Shown: positions 34,510-47,455, numbered from the stretch's first letter. The stretch is 64,000 bases of DNA from Cavia porcellus (GCF_034190915.1 NW_026947485.1:51880019-51944018), one strand, 5' to 3'. Notes: a model not told the origin generated them from the sequence alone. A program made the numbers and translations.

Positions 34510-34948
34510 GTCAAAAAGAAAAAAGTATACAAAAAAAAAATATATACTTATAAAAGTAATTTTACCAAAAGGTATTGGGAAAAATTATTATAAATATCAA
34601 CATGTAAAAATGATAACAGAACTTATATTTATGATGAAGAAATAATGCATAGCTGGTATGAGGTTGTACATTGTCTTAGTTAACATAACAAATTTTTGTA
34701 TTATGGCTTTTTTTCTGTGGAATTGATTTATTAGCTTTGGCTTTCTAATTTTTTATTTAGAGTTTAGCATGATAGAATAGTTTCATTTAGTGACTTAAAA
34801 TTTAGAAATTTGACTATTCTATTGCCCATATGAGATCCAAGAGCTATCTACATCCTGTAATAAAGACATACAAAAATCACACTGCACTGAATAAGAGCAA
34901 TTACGGAAGTATTTCAATAATGGAGGTTTAAATTGGAGTCAAGACATG
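34510..34948. other. A-rich then unique DNA
   Basis: An A-rich decay zone follows the ID tail to about 34540; the rest holds nothing recognised. Confidence 0.4.
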
Positions 34949-35008
34949 ATTATAACTAGAGGTTATATAACTAGAGGTGATATAACTAGATGATATAACT
35001 AGAGATTT
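34949..35008. repeat. Four-copy minisatellite, ~13-16 bp unit
   Basis: TATAACTAGAGGTTA-type units start at 34951, 34966, 34981 and 34995 (approximately). They vary in the last bases (GGTTA, GGTGA, TGA, GATT). Confidence 0.9.
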
Positions 35009-35279
35009 TGCAAGAATTGTCCTCAAATATTTTAAAATACAACGGAACATCCTTAATTTGACTTTAATCAGCTGCCCTGAACTTTTAAATGTGAGCAGAA
35101 GATTTAATACCAAAATTTTATTCAAAACTATGAATTTTGTGAGGGAAGATAGTAATCAAGGAAAGAAACTCATTATTCACTGAGATCCTATTTTACTTTA
35201 ATTTTGCTTTTTTGTTAGGTGGATAGTTAGGGAGTTAGTTTGTATGATACAGCATTTTAATAAGTCAATTGGTTTCTCA

Positions 35280-35348
35280 CACTAAGCTTGAGCTCATGAG
35301 CCTCAGCTTCCCAGTGTGCTTGATTTCAGGTATGCACACCACACCTAA
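35280..35348 (-). mobile_element. B1 fragment (weak)
   Basis: TGAGCTCATGAGCCTCAGCT, TCCCAGTGTGCTTGATTTCA and GGTATGCACACCACACC fit a decayed B1 right half in reverse orientation. Confidence 0.55.
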
Positions 35349-35879
35349 TTGTCATTAACGAGGCATTGAGGACAAATGTCGTTATATGTCAGAACTTTGA
35401 AATTCACAATATGCTACAGAATGAAAGAAGTAATTTTAAATAAGCCATCAAGACAGTTTTGGAAATGTGCTTTTAAGTTATATGCTGTGTTCTGTGGAGG
35501 GAAAAGATTATTACGTGGCTTTTTGCCTTTTCTCTAACTTTAAGGACATTTGAAAATTTGTCCCTTGGTTGTATCCTCCTCTTTGAATCATGAATATAGA
35601 CAGTATGTTACTGTGTCCAAGAGATAGGTTAGTGACAATCCTGGTGAAGTTTACCTGTATAATGAATGGCATGCCTGTTCTTGAGGGTCTAGATTTTTTT
35701 ATTGAATAACCTATAGAGGAAAAAAAAATCTATATTTAATAAGTAATCAGATGCACCAGAGATGTAATTGAGTTCCATACCTCTGGGAGGATTATAGACC
35801 TATAAATGCAGCGAAGTGATATGACCTTAGAACAGAAAAAGCAGTTTAGAAAGTTCAAAGCCTGCTAGGGTAGAGAAGT

Positions 35880-36490
35880 TGAAATTGATATTTTACATAG
35901 AATGTTTAGAAAAGGCCCTCCCAGTGCTTGTGAATAAAGTGAGACATCAGAAGATTTTGAGCAGGAAAATAAAAAGATCTGAATTATAATTTTAAAAGAT
36001 TTTAGAGCTTTTGTGTAAACAAACTAGGAGAGGGCATGAGGATTATAATCAGTAAAAGATAAACAAGTTACCTCTTCTACAGTGGAAGTTGGAAGGCTGG
36101 CAGAAAATTATAGTAAGTGAATACAGAAAAGATGGGAGTGACTTTGAACAAGACAATAATGAAGATAAAGAGAAATGCTAGGATTCTGATCATGTCAAAA
36201 GACTGAGTTGAAAAACTGCTTCATAATGGAAAGAATGAGTACAAGATTTTCAGCCTGATTATTTCAAACTATGGAGTTACCATTAGCTACAATGGCTAGG
36301 ATGTGGGGAGCCAGAGTGTACGCTTGTTGTCTGTGTGTGCATGTGAGAGAAAAATGAGTATTGTGGCTTTTAACTTTGGACATGTGAGTTTAAAATGAGT
36401 ACTAGAAATCCAAATAGAAATATTAACTATTGATCTGAATTTACAATTTATATTTCAGGTATAAAGAACAGCTAGATAAATATTTTTGTA
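35880..36490 (-). mobile_element. L2 fragment (internal to 3' region)
   Basis: AGAAGATTTTGAGCAGGAAA, then GATCTGAATTATAATTTTAA, then AGGATTCTGATCATGTC and finally TTTTAACTTTGGACATGTGA with GTACTAGAAATCCAAATAG keep the antisense L2 order (gttttgagcagg, gatctgatttacattttaaaa, gttttggacatgttgag, agacatccaagtgg). It is one of the longer ancient elements here. Confidence 0.6.
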
Positions 36491-38829
36491 ACAGCACAAT
36501 TAAATATTATTCAAATATACAAAATAGATAAAAGTATTTCTCTGATATACCATTTGTTTGCTTCTATCATGTTTGTAAAGTCATATCAAGTATGAGTATC
36601 AAGATATGTAGAACATTTCTCTCTCAACATTGAGAAAATATTTTCTTAATAGTTAGGCCTTTGCAGACATGATGTTTAAAAATGCTGTTCTTTATTTAAT
36701 ACTAATATTTCTGATATATTCAGAACAGAATCCTTCCTGGTCATTTACATTACTTTCCCATCTTATTCTGAATGCTGAAATCTTTGTCGGGCCTTAGTTC
36801 TTTTTATTAAATACATTTGAATGCTATTCATGGTTGTCTTTACCAAGGTCAAACGCTTAGTGTCCTTCTCTATTAATTCTGTCATGAGGAAAGAATGTGA
36901 GTGCTAACCCAATCTCCATGGTCCAGGATATATTCTCTTGGTATAGAATGGTTTTTCAAAGACAATATTTGCTATTTTCCCCATTAGAAACACTAAAGGA
37001 GATTCCTTTACTCTTGCATAAGGCTAAAGTAAGTACACCCCTAACAGATTAATTTCATGCTGAGAAAGAACTTAACATATAACATTCTTACAGTTTTAAA
37101 ATATAAAAATGTAATACTCCATATCGGTCATCTGTAACAAGGTGCCTAGATGACCTTAAATTGTAATTTTGCTTTCAGTTATGTTTAATAAAACATAGAA
37201 TGCAGAAGTGCTTAGTTTATTTCAATCAAAAATAACAAAGTTTCAACTTTGTCTTTATACACTTTATTAGTGTGCCATGTAGTCATAGAAGGAATTTTAA
37301 AATATTCAATAAGTTGTGATCATCTGGTTCTGAGATGTGTTGATATTTAGGTTAACATTACCTATCAAATTTATATTCAAGTAAGAGAATCATTACATTA
37401 AAGAATTAAAGAGAATCATTACATTAAAGAATTATTTACATATTTGTATGCTGCTTCCTTGAGGCAAAGACTTCAGTCTTTCTTTGCAGATACATCTAAT
37501 CATAAAAACATACAAACAATTGCAAGGAAAGGCACTGAAACCTCATTATTGGAATTAATAAAAATATCATGTTTCTCTTTGCAGAATATTTTACTTATTA
37601 TATTTTCAGGGATATTCTTGGATTCTCATAATTCATGATTGTGAAACAACACAATGATAAAGTAAGAATAATAACAGACTCAGTAAAATGATCACACCTA
37701 CATTCTTTGCTTCAAAAGTTTTTAAGTATTAAGGAACTTTAAAAATCATTGGTTTTTTTTTTCTGTGAGTAATGTTTAATAATCATCCAAAAATGTTAGA
37801 AAAATGATACAACTATGGCTACTTTAAAGATGTCATATTCTTGTTCTATTAAGTGACATGTTGCCCATTATCTCAGCATCTTTATCATTAATAGTACCTC
37901 TTGTTGCAGTCCAGATAAAAGGCACACTTCAAAAGAAGCCTTTTCTATAAAAGTAAGATGAAAAACATGGAAAAAAATTAAAAGGGAAGAAGGAGATGAG
38001 AGAAGGTAGGTGGACAGGATGACTGACAACAGGGAAAAGAAAAAAAAATAGAAAGTTTAAAACATCTTAAATTTATATTCCAAACTTAATCATCCCCTCT
38101 CCTATTTAGTAATATGTATCACCCAAATCCACTACATGTAACTCCCTTACAGCCTGAATCCTAGTGTTTCTAGGGAAAGTATTTTTAGGTATTTATTTTG
38201 ATTTTTCTTTCCTTCTGAAGTATCTGAAGTACTTTGATGCCTATTAAACTTAGCAAGTTATGTAATAAAAAACAGAATGTCAACTTATTAAAGGATCTAT
38301 TGTGTTTCTAAGACATTTTGATTTTTCATGTACTTCAAAACATTTCTGTTGCAGCAACATATAAAACTCTTGAATAGTGCAGTGTACCTTTGTTAATCAC
38401 TGCTGGATACTGCTGTTTGTTGGGAGGTAGGTCTTAGAAACAACCCAGTTTCTTGTTTTGACACTTGAAAGGAACTCTGACTCAAAGTGCTTAAAAATCT
38501 ACCACATTATTACTTACTGTTATAATTATTTTGATTTTTAAAAGTCAAACTAATCTATGTAGCACAAGAACAATGAATAGGTAATCGTCATTACCTGATC
38601 CTGCTTCCAGTTTTAATCACTTTTAAACATTTTAGACATAATATTTATCATTTAACTTCAAATTTCTAATGAATATATATAAATTACTATTTCTTGATTC
38701 ATAATTTAAAAACAATTTGCTTATTATAAATATTATGAGGATTCTAGGATTCCATACTCCTTCCTTTTACCAATTGAAGTTCAATTCAACTTTTGAAAAC
38801 CCTTTTTGTGTTTTGTGTGTGTGTGTGGA
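36491..38829. other. AT-rich unique DNA
   Basis: No recognised element apart from the 26-bp duplication at 37384-37434. The frame at 37444-37638 lacks a domain. Confidence 0.4.
37384..37434. repeat. 26-bp tandem duplication
   Basis: AGAGAATCATTACATTAAAG followed by AATTAA repeats once at 37410 with no visible mismatch until the end of the second unit. Confidence 0.95.
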
Positions 38830-38925
38830 TTTTTGTTTTTCAGTTTTTGGTGCTAAGGACTGAACCCAGGGCTTCCAGCTTCCTAGGCAAGTGTTTTACC
38901 ATTGAGCTAAATCCCCAGCTCCTAA
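38830..38925 (-). mobile_element. ID SINE, older type
   Basis: GGTGCTAAGGACTGAACCCA, GGGCTTCCAGCTTCCTAGGC and ACCATTGAGCTAAATCCCCA give an inverted full ID unit with the anticodon arm. The D-loop lacks the GGCATAAG insertion of the young subfamily. Flanking AAAACCC repeats suggest a short target duplication. Confidence 0.88.
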
Positions 38926-38929
38926 AAAC

Positions 38930-39270
38930 CCCTTAAAAACTCTTTTCAGTTTGAAATAATTTTGTATTTATAAAAGAGTTGAAAACACTGATTTCTGTGT
39001 CACACTGAGTTCTCATGTGGTTTCCACCCAGATCCCCCTGATTGGCATCTTTACGTAATCATCACTAAACCTATGAAATCAACATGGGTACAAAACAATG
39101 GAGTTTACGCTGATTTCTCTATTTCACCAATTTGATGTCATTTTTCTGTTTCACAATCCAATGTAGTTTACCAATTTTCATTTATTTTGTATATGGCCTC
39201 AAGTTAATCCCTGAGGTTTATAAGGTTTTTCTAAGTTTTCCATATTTTTCATGATGTTAACACTTTTAAA
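38930..39270 (-). mobile_element. L1M 3'UTR fragment, antisense
   Basis: TTTGAAATAATTTTGTATTT, ATAAAAGAGTTGAAAACACT, GAGTTCTCATGTGGTTTCCA, CCCAGATCCCCCTGATTGGC and the later CAATCCAATGTAGTTTACC region match the antisense order of an old L1M 3'UTR (gaaataattttagatttacagaaaagttgcaa, gttcccatataccccacacccag). Confidence 0.65.
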
Positions 39271-39719
39271 AACAGTAATCAACCATTATAGAATGTGTGT
39301 GTGTCTCATGTTTTCTAATATTTACTCTGAGGTAATGAAGTTCTTCACAGAAATGACATGTCTTTTTCCTAAAATCAGTCTCAGAAAGCACTTGCTATCA
39401 TCTCTCATATTCCCATATTTTTATTCATTGACCCTTACTTTTTGTTAGTCTATACTTGAATCAGTTTGACTGACAAGGAATTAGTAAAACTAAACTCCCT
39501 AGTATTTTAAATTAAGAAATTATTATTCCCCTTGTCTTTAGCTCAAACAACAAGAACAATAATCACAAAGAAAAAGTTTACAAAACTCACAAAACTTAAC
39601 GTTAGTTCAGAATTTTAGTCACAGTATTGCTTTTGTATGTAGAAATCATTAAATATTTATTGAATAACTACATACCTTAAGACTAAGGGAACTGTTAAAG
39701 GCACAGAGGTTGTTTTCTA

Positions 39720-40082
39720 AGTTAAGTATTCCTGGCTTAGTGACTTTCCTTGTTACTGGTACATAATACCTGACCCCTGCAACTTAAAAGATATACTATA
39801 TTGGTCTGCACTTTGAGAAGTTTCAGTCCATGATTAAAGGGTCAGATGGAATAGATAGCCCAGAGATTAGGCATGAGTGGGGGAAACTTGAAAGTAGCGG
39901 GGTAAAGAGAGGATAAAGCCCCTTGTGACACTTCCAGCTCTCCGCCTCTTCCCACCAGCTCCTGACTCTTAACAAGAAGTCAGCACTATTGTCCCCATGA
40001 TTGAATCACCTTCCAAAGTCCTGCCTACAAATGCATGAGGTTTTGAGGGGACACATACTTGATCTAAACTGCCACAGGTCCT
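39720..40082 (-). mobile_element. MaLR-type LTR, antisense
   Basis: Read on the minus strand from 40082: a TGTGGCAGTTTAGATCAAG start, GTGTCCCCTCAAAACCTCAT, GGACTTTGGAAGGTGATTCA and ATCATGGGGACAATAGTGCT are the 5' landmarks of a MaLR LTR. The 3' half toward 39720 is decayed. A possible L2 tail (ATTAAATATTTATTGAATAA) abuts at about 39645-39715. Confidence 0.68.
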
Positions 40083-43000
40083 ATAGTTCTCCTAAATATC
40101 GCATGCATATGGTTCTTTTTAAAAAGGCGAGAATCACAGATAGGGTTTGTTCAAAGTTAGTTTAAGACAGAATTTGTAGTAATAGGACTCAAAGAAAATA
40201 GGAACATAAACAATAAGCAATAACTTTTTCATTGATTATATAGCCTTAATGGAAACCCTAGTCCAATTAGATTTAATAATTATATCTAACTTTGAGACTT
40301 CAGTGACTTAATGTATGTGCTCTAGATTTAAACTTATCTAATAATGTTTGCATATATATATGTGTGCATTAATATAACTAAAATTACTGTATGTATGAAA
40401 TTTTTATTCCATTGCAGAAACCTATACTTTTAATTTCTACATATAAAGATAAATTCTAAAGGCCTTCACTAACCACAAAATAAGTTCAATCACAGGGCAT
40501 GTGGCTTGGAACAGCACACAAAAGTTGCGTGTTTGTGCTTAGAGTGTAGGAGTCTCAGATTCCAGCATCTGAGAATGAGCATAGACTTGGTGAAAATCTG
40601 GCAATTATTCACACACATAAACTCATGTGTCAATTGTCTGGATGCCCCGTGGATGTTTATGATAGGGTTTGCCACTTCATATGCATCCGAAACATGTTCT
40701 GTCTTATTTATTTTGGTGGACATATGGATTATTATATATTTCTCTTTTAATATGTGTTATTTTGAAAGGATGAGGTTAGCACAGTATACTGAATTTTACA
40801 TCCTTTCATTTTAGAGCCCATTTTGCAGGCTTAGAATCTAAGAAGCAAAGACAAAAGAACTAGTACTCAGCAGCAGTTCTGCAATCAGAAAAGATCCACA
40901 GTGTACCGCCCCCTCCCAGGACAGATCATCATGTTACAAACATTAGGGAAACTGGAGAAGAAAGCTGTAGTCTGAGAGAAAAAATAGGGAGAGAGACCTA
41001 TCAGAGATTTACTTAAATTTGTTTCATCCAGTGTCAAAGCCTTGTCCGTGAGAAGACCTAATGACTGGCCCAAATGACAATGTACATTACAACCTCACAG
41101 TGACCCCCTAATTTGCGATATACAAATAATCTCACTTCATAGCTCATAGCTACGAAATAGCACTCCAGGAATATCATCCTGTGGCAGTTGTGTTTGTTAT
41201 TTTAATGTAGGTAAAACAGAAGTCAGTCTTGGAATATGTATCAGGCCTCTCTACTTACTCAAGCTCCACAGGGTGATGGGAAGGATCTTCAGAGTGCCAG
41301 TTCATTTTCTGGAAGGAGGAGCCCTTTTTTGTTTCCCACTTCATTAGAGAAAAATTTTTGTGTTCAACCAAGCAATTTCATTATAATTAACATTTACTAA
41401 ATAGTCTGGGTACATTTTACTTGTTTGCCCTAAAATACATTATCCTAGAAAATAAAAAAGTATTTCGTGTCCTTCAGGAATCACCTCTTTCCAGCTTGCT
41501 TCTCAGTCTTAAAGACGGCAGCCTAGACGGAGGAGGGAATCTCCCGGTTTAATTTGATACATCAGGTCATCAGCAAAATGTTTATTTCCTGATTCTCCCC
41601 CACACAAGGTGACTGAAGGTTAATAAGAATGAAAATGAAAAATAATTAAGGATGAAAATATATACAATAAAAATGCAAACAAATCAGAATAAATTCTAGT
41701 GTGACCATAAGGTTAAGATGTCTTGGTTCATACTCTGATCGTAAACTGCACTTTTTTTTTTCTTCTCTCATTGAAGGACAGCAAAAGCCTGATATGTAAG
41801 GTGAAACACTTCCTTATACATTTAGGAAAAATAATAAAGAAAAAGTGATGAAAACAGTAATTTCCCCAAAAGTTCTAGCATTCTTTATAAGTGGAAAATA
41901 AAGTAGACAGGTAATACTTAATTATATTTCACTTAAAATTAGTCCTAATGATCAAAGTTCTAATGATCAAATTGAATTCATCTCTCGTGGAAGGAAAGCT
42001 GGGTGACTGTCTTAGGTGTGCTTCAAGTAAAATGAAGCTTTGTTATTATCAAAGAGGAAAGGGAGAAAGATCTTGAGGGACAACTTGTGCTAATATGCTG
42101 AAGTCACATGAGAGAAAAGATGTTACATAGCGAGAGAAGGTTTTATGTAGGTTTTATAATGGTCACACGAAGTTTAGGTGACGGTACAGACTGTTCTTCT
42201 ATTTAAAAGATAGGATATGTAGAATTTACAAGACATAACTTCACAGCAGTACTGCTTATCTAAAAGCATAAATCTGATCTCTATTATACACATATACAAT
42301 ACATTTTCAAGTAAACTAAAAACTTAATAATCCTGAGCAAAGTAGACTTAAAATATGTCATCACTCCCTTAATTTTCTGAATTTATAAACACTGGAGTAG
42401 TTTTTTCCATCAGTGCCTTGTTTCTCCTGCTTCTAATTCTCCTCCAAGGTGAGACATGGAAATTATCATGCACTTTCCCAAAGGCACGTCATGGAAACTA
42501 GAACCTCTCTGTCTCAAAGCCAGCTGTAAATCCTAGAAATATTACTCTAACCTTCTCCTGCCTCACAGAGTAAGAACTGGCCACAAAAAAAATTTTCTGA
42601 CCTATTCGGTGTCATAGTAGCTCCTAACACTCAATCCTTTAGGGCTTTTAGTTTATACTGGAGAGGAAGAAATACCTATTGAAAGGCCAAGCAGAATCCA
42701 GATAGACAGACTTTGATGAGTATCCACAATTGGTCCATTACCATTGCCCATTACATTTCTACAAAGCTGTCCATTTTTCATCAAATCTATGGAGAAAAAA
42801 TGGACAACTTTTCTGAGTTTTGTGGACCTGTATTCCTGAAAATCACGTCATGTAAATATTTAGCTATTCAATTTTTGTAACCTTTTTTTTTCTTTTCCTC
42901 ATGTCTTGAATTATAGAAATGATACTTGACCATTACATTGGAGAAATATAATGACCACACCACTCTGTACTCATGCTGACAACTTTGAACAATAATTAAA

Positions 43001-45116
43001 AACTTGATTAAGTTCATGTTTAAACTGGACCCTACTTAGGAGTAAAATAATTCTAGTTTTAAAATGTTTTTCAGAAAGAATCACTTTAGAAAGAATGCAC
43101 TCCAATAAGAATATATATGCATATGTGTATTTTATCTATGAAGTTTTTTAGACCAAAACAAGCGTTTCTAAGCATTCAGTCACAGTAACTGAGTGTAGAT
43201 TAATAGAAGCATGTGAGCAAATTGCCTTCAAAGTGCACAGGTTTAAAAAGAAATAAAGCTAAACAAAGTAGATGTGAGATTTTGTACAGAACCAAAATTT
43301 CTTTTAAAAACAAAGCTCCCTGTGGGAACTGTGTTCCTCTGCTCCCAGACGTAAGTTCTCCCAGCAATGTGTGGGGAGCACCTTTGATTAACCAGGCTCT
43401 TTCCGAGGAATGGGGCACCACAGTGAGGGAGACAGGGGATTTGTAATCCTGCAGGAGGACAGAGTCTAAATAAGTAATTAACTGCAGTTGTAATTAATTA
43501 CAAAAGACACATGTAGGGTGCAAAGAGAGCATTTGAAAATATGTAACAATGTAAAAGATTTAAGAAAGAAAGAAACACTTAGAAAATACTGATTAGGAAC
43601 AGCGTGAAGTTGATGAAAGGAGTATATTTACCATCATGAGTTCATTGTAGACCTTGTGTTTAAACTGAAGAAACTGTGTGAAAAATGCCAGACATCAACT
43701 GATAGCTACAAGTATAAAATTTTTGCTGAGTTTTTCCAATCACTTTGCATTAACAAAGACTTCATCATGTCTACACTTATCAGTGAGAACTTTAAAAAGT
43801 TTGAAAGTGGACTATCTATCAAAGGAAAAACAGTAATTTCCTAATAATCTGTCTTGCTCCTTGACCAAAAATAACAGCATAGCCAAAATAATACAATTGT
43901 CTTAGTGTTAAACTCAAACAGTTGTCAAATGGCTTCATGTTTGAGCTCTCCACTACTTATACAGTGAAGTTCAGAAAAAAAAAAAAAAAATTGCCTCACA
44001 AGTAGAACCAAAAATCTGACTTGGAAAAACCTACGCAGGCCAAGAATGACCATGATCTTTCTGAGGATCAAATGGGTCAGTCTCAGTGCCACTTTCTCCA
44101 AGACAATGTATAGTGCTTGTGATAGCGTTAAAACACTCATCAATGTGCTTTTTTTTGTTCTTTGCTTGTAAAAAAAAATCATAATAATGATTACAAAGAA
44201 AGTTAGTGATACCAGCAATAGAGCTAAGAGAAGAACTGAGAGCTACAGTAGAGGTAAAGAAAATAATCATTGTGAAATGTATTAAAGGCCAAGAAAAATG
44301 AATTTATAAGTACTTCCACTTCACAAATTTGGAACAAATTGAGTTGGACAACTGAGGCATCACTGTACAAATTTTTAAAGAAAGCTTTTGACAGTATTTT
44401 ATTTTGGTAGTCAAGGCAGTAAAGAAAATTACTACTTTGGCAGATATTTTATCAGGCATCAGTTATACTTATAAACTCTAATTGTAAATAATCCTTAAGA
44501 GAGGATGTTTGGAAGCAAGGGCTCCATACTGTTACATAAGCTGTTATAAACAGAGAAAAAGACTCAAAGAAACTATTCAGTTTCACAAATATTAATTACA
44601 AACAGAATATTGGGTTAACTTCATCTCAGCCTATTTACAATAGTACCATACAAAATGATATGTTCTATATACTAATAAATCAAGGTCACAGTGCTATTAA
44701 GATTATACCTAAAATGATTAACCAGCTATTTCCTCAGAGACAAAAAATACTTTGAGTATAGAACTGTTACAATTATTGATGTTGTCCTATTTAACAAAAA
44801 TAAATATCCCAATGATGATGTAGTGAGAAAAGGAGAAAATTGAACCATGATCTTGAACTTTGAGCCTGAGAAGTAGAATTCTCAGTGTCGTGGAAGGAGA
44901 TGGACAATTGACTTAAAACCAGAGAAGTAACCATTTAGCTACCTGGCTTTGGATTGTGAATCCCAGGCACGCAGGGGAATGGGAGGAGAGTATTATAGTG
45001 CAGGACAACAGTCATATAAGGTCCTCAGTATCTGCTACAAACCTCAGGTATACTATTCTTGTGTATTGTGATGTGTGCAACAGATAACCCACAATCTTTG
45101 TGTTCTCAAGCTTGTC
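40083..45116. other. Long unique stretch, no clear repeats
   Basis: Five kilobases without a recognised transposon. Sub-blocks at 41490-41640 and 42420-42560 have moderate GC and could be conserved. A 16-bp inverted repeat is at 42762-42812. Open frames up to 102 codons (40506-40814) are matched by overlapping frames on the other strand and have no domain. A poly(A) run at 43976-43991 could be a decayed tail, but no retrogene could be identified upstream. Confidence 0.4.
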
Positions 45117-45263
45117 AGGTTTTGTTTGGATTGGCTTGGTTTGACATAGGGTTGCTCTGTACTTCAAGCAGAACTTGAACTCACTGTGTAGCCCAGGCTG
45201 GTGTTGAACTTACAGTGATCCTCCTACTCAGCATCCCAAGTGCCAAGATTGGCACACCTGGCT
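45117..45263 (-). mobile_element. B1 SINE
   Basis: GACATAGGGTTGCTCTGTAC, CTCACTGTGTAGCCCAGGCT, GGTGTTGAACTTACAGTGAT, CCTCCTACTCAGCATCCCAA and GTGCCAAGATTGGCACACCT are the reverse-complement landmarks of a B1, with the full order retained. Confidence 0.9.
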
Positions 45264-45417
45264 AAGCCTGCCAATTATTAGCATCAGATGCAGCCTCATC
45301 CATACCCCTTTGATATACATAGAGTGACAGAGAAGGAATGCAAGTAAAGCATGTACCAATAATTTGATAATTTGAAAGGCACTAAAAGCAGTTTTTCCAA
45401 CAAAGAGTCTAGAGACA

Positions 45418-45545
45418 CGTTATAGTTTAAATCTAGATGCACCCCTTCCAAGTCTCATGTGCTCATAGGGGTGTTTTGGGGAAGTGATTAGATCATGGAG
45501 CATGACATCATCAGTGGATTAATCCAATGATGAGTTTACAGAAAA
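45418..45545 (+). mobile_element. MaLR LTR, 5' part only
   Basis: GTTATAGTTTAAATCTAGAT, CTCATGTGCTCATAGGGGTG and GAAGTGATTAGATCATGGAG match the opening of the MaLR LTR layout (tgttatggtttggat, aaaagctcatgtg, aggtgattggatcatg). The rest of the LTR is absent. Confidence 0.65.
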
Positions 45546-46004
45546 AAGTGATAAGCAAAAGCAAGCCTTAAATTATTTCTAAAATTCAAGACATGCTGCT
45601 CTTATCTATTTCTAAACTTTTTTATGACCACTTAAATTTCAGTACCCAAAAAACATTGCTCTGCTCACCATGAGATGTGCTTGAATCCTTCAACTCTGTT
45701 ACAAGATCCCTGATCTAAAGCGGTTGAAACAGTGCTAAATAGACTCCCAAGAAATGATAATACCATTATAAGCCATATAGCAAAGGCATTGTTGTAATAA
45801 ATTAAAAACATTCAATCTATTCTATAAATAATTAGTTTTTTAAGAAATTGCATTGATTTGCAAAAAGAAACCATAAAAGAACATGATAAATATTCAAGTT
45901 TCAAGTTCTAACTTCTGCCTTTTGATTGGAAAGGCAGAGCACTCAATTTTCAGAATGAAGATCTAAATTTTGTTTTTAAAAATCTTAAAACCTGTCAAGT
46001 AATT
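45546..46004. other. Unique AT-rich DNA
   Basis: Nothing recognised. Confidence 0.4.
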
Positions 46005-46150
46005 ATATACCCAGGCACTGAGGGTAGTGCTTTGCATTTATTATCTCATTTAATCTTTATATCATGCCTGAGATAGATGCCTACATTATTTGCCTGTCAC
46101 TGGTAAAGAAACAGGCTCAGGAAACTCACTCAGTTAATAAGTAGGAAAAT
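46005..46150 (+). mobile_element. MIR SINE
   Basis: CCCAGGCACTGAGGGTAGTG, CTTTGCATTTATTATCTCAT, TTAATCTTTATATCATGCCT and GTAAAGAAACAGGCTCAGGA show the MIR core in good order. Confidence 0.9.
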
Positions 46151-46589
46151 CTTCTTTCAAATTCATGTCACTGTGCCCACTGTGGGGTTATTAGGCTATG
46201 CAGGGTTCATTTGTCTTTTCCTTGGCATTTTTGGATAAAGGGCTGGCATGCTGTAGCCAGAAACGGAAAACTGTGGTGGAATTGTAGCCAGGGAGCTGGC
46301 CATCACTCTGTCTTTGAGAAGGACAACTGTAACATGTATCTCTGAAGACCTGTGACCTATCGTTCTGATATTTTTTCTATTTGAGAAATGCTAAAATGTA
46401 GTTTAGACAGGAGGAAAATAATTGTTAAAGTAGAGGAACAAATAGGTATCTGGCACTCAGAGTGGCTGAATCTGGAAGATAGTAAGCAGAGCCTGGAGGC
46501 ATTGGCAAGAAGACCAGCACACACCACTTCCCACAGCCCTGCAGGGAGGGTGCAGCAGGCAGAGGCTGCATTTTGGCTCCTTTAACCTG

Positions 46590-46960
46590 CATTCTCAAAT
46601 CTCAACTCCCATGACCTCCTTTGCTGCAGAAAGTTAAATATTTGGTTTTCTGTTCTCCCTTGCAATTAAATGCACACATGTGACTCAGTTTTGGCTAATG
46701 CAAGTTTAAGTGAAAACTTAATGGCAAAAACTTCACTTCCTAAATAAAAAAGATAAGCATCCAAAGGAGAAAGCCCATCACTTTCTGAACTTGTCTTTCA
46801 CTTGAACTTGAGTGTGATTACAAAATGCATAGCAGTCAGTCATACTGTGAGAAAAAATGTCACCAAGAGCCTGGCCAGCTACCAGCTTCTTCCACAAATT
46901 CTTTTTTGTTCAAACTTTGGGCTAAACACTTTCTTGCAGCATTATCAATCCCTAATTAAT
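46590..46960 (+). mobile_element. Possible ERVL/MER-type LTR remnant
   Basis: CTCCCTTGCAATTAAATGCA followed by CACATGTGACTCAGTTTTGG and CTAATGCAAG resembles a common mammalian LTR passage (cccttgcagctaggtgtggccatgtgactaagttctggccaatg). The remainder is too diverged to confirm. Confidence 0.4.
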
Positions 46961-47219
46961 ATACACATCAATTTCTCTGTCTTCTTTCTGCAAAGAGGAC
47001 TATGCCTCAAGTATGTATCAGAAATAGATGACATTAAAGGGGGTGTGATTCCATGTAGGAGTCACCCATGAACTGTGAGCCACCCCTGTCCTTCCCCTTA
47101 AGACACAGTAGGTGTCTGTCCTATTCTCAGGTCCGCCAGGGCCGCTCTGTCTTCTGTTTCCCTGTTGAATGCTCTCCCTTCTGCTGAAAACTCCCAAGTC
47201 TTTCAGCGCAGTTATCCGC

Positions 47220-47455
47220 ACTCCAGAGCTCGTTTCTAGCTGTCTCTGGACCTTTAATGCTCTGTTCTCATCTCTCTCTGTGTGCCCTAAACTCTCAGTT
47301 CAAACCTTTATCACACCCCTGATTCTACACACTGTAACGGCATAATTACCTGCGTGTTTCTCCCACTAAATTGTGAGCTAGTCAAGCTTAAGTATCATAT
47401 AGGTGTTAGACACTCAACAGGGGAACATTTTGAATTCTTTTTTGATTGATGAATA
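47220..47455 (+). mobile_element. L2 3' end
   Basis: GTGTTTCTCCCACTAAATTG then TGAGCTAGTCAAGCTTAAGT and TGTTAGACACTCAACAGGGG, with a closing TTGATTGATGAATAAAT, correspond to the L2 3' region (ctcccccactagactgtgagctccttgagg, then aatgaatgaat). Confidence 0.6.

Noticed and set aside
34363..34593. 76-codon frame through the ID SINE
   Set aside because: It begins outside and runs through the SINE and its A-tail, giving lysine-rich nonsense; the same peptide string arises from the antisense ID at 32948-33199.
40490..40814. Overlapping 77- and 102-codon frames on opposite strands
   Set aside because: Mirror frames with no recognisable residues; consistent with a chance lack of stops in a short moderate-GC patch.
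43925..44281. Possible processed retrogene near a poly(A)-like run
   Set aside because: The A-run is short, no recognisable protein is seen on either strand, and no target-site duplication was found.
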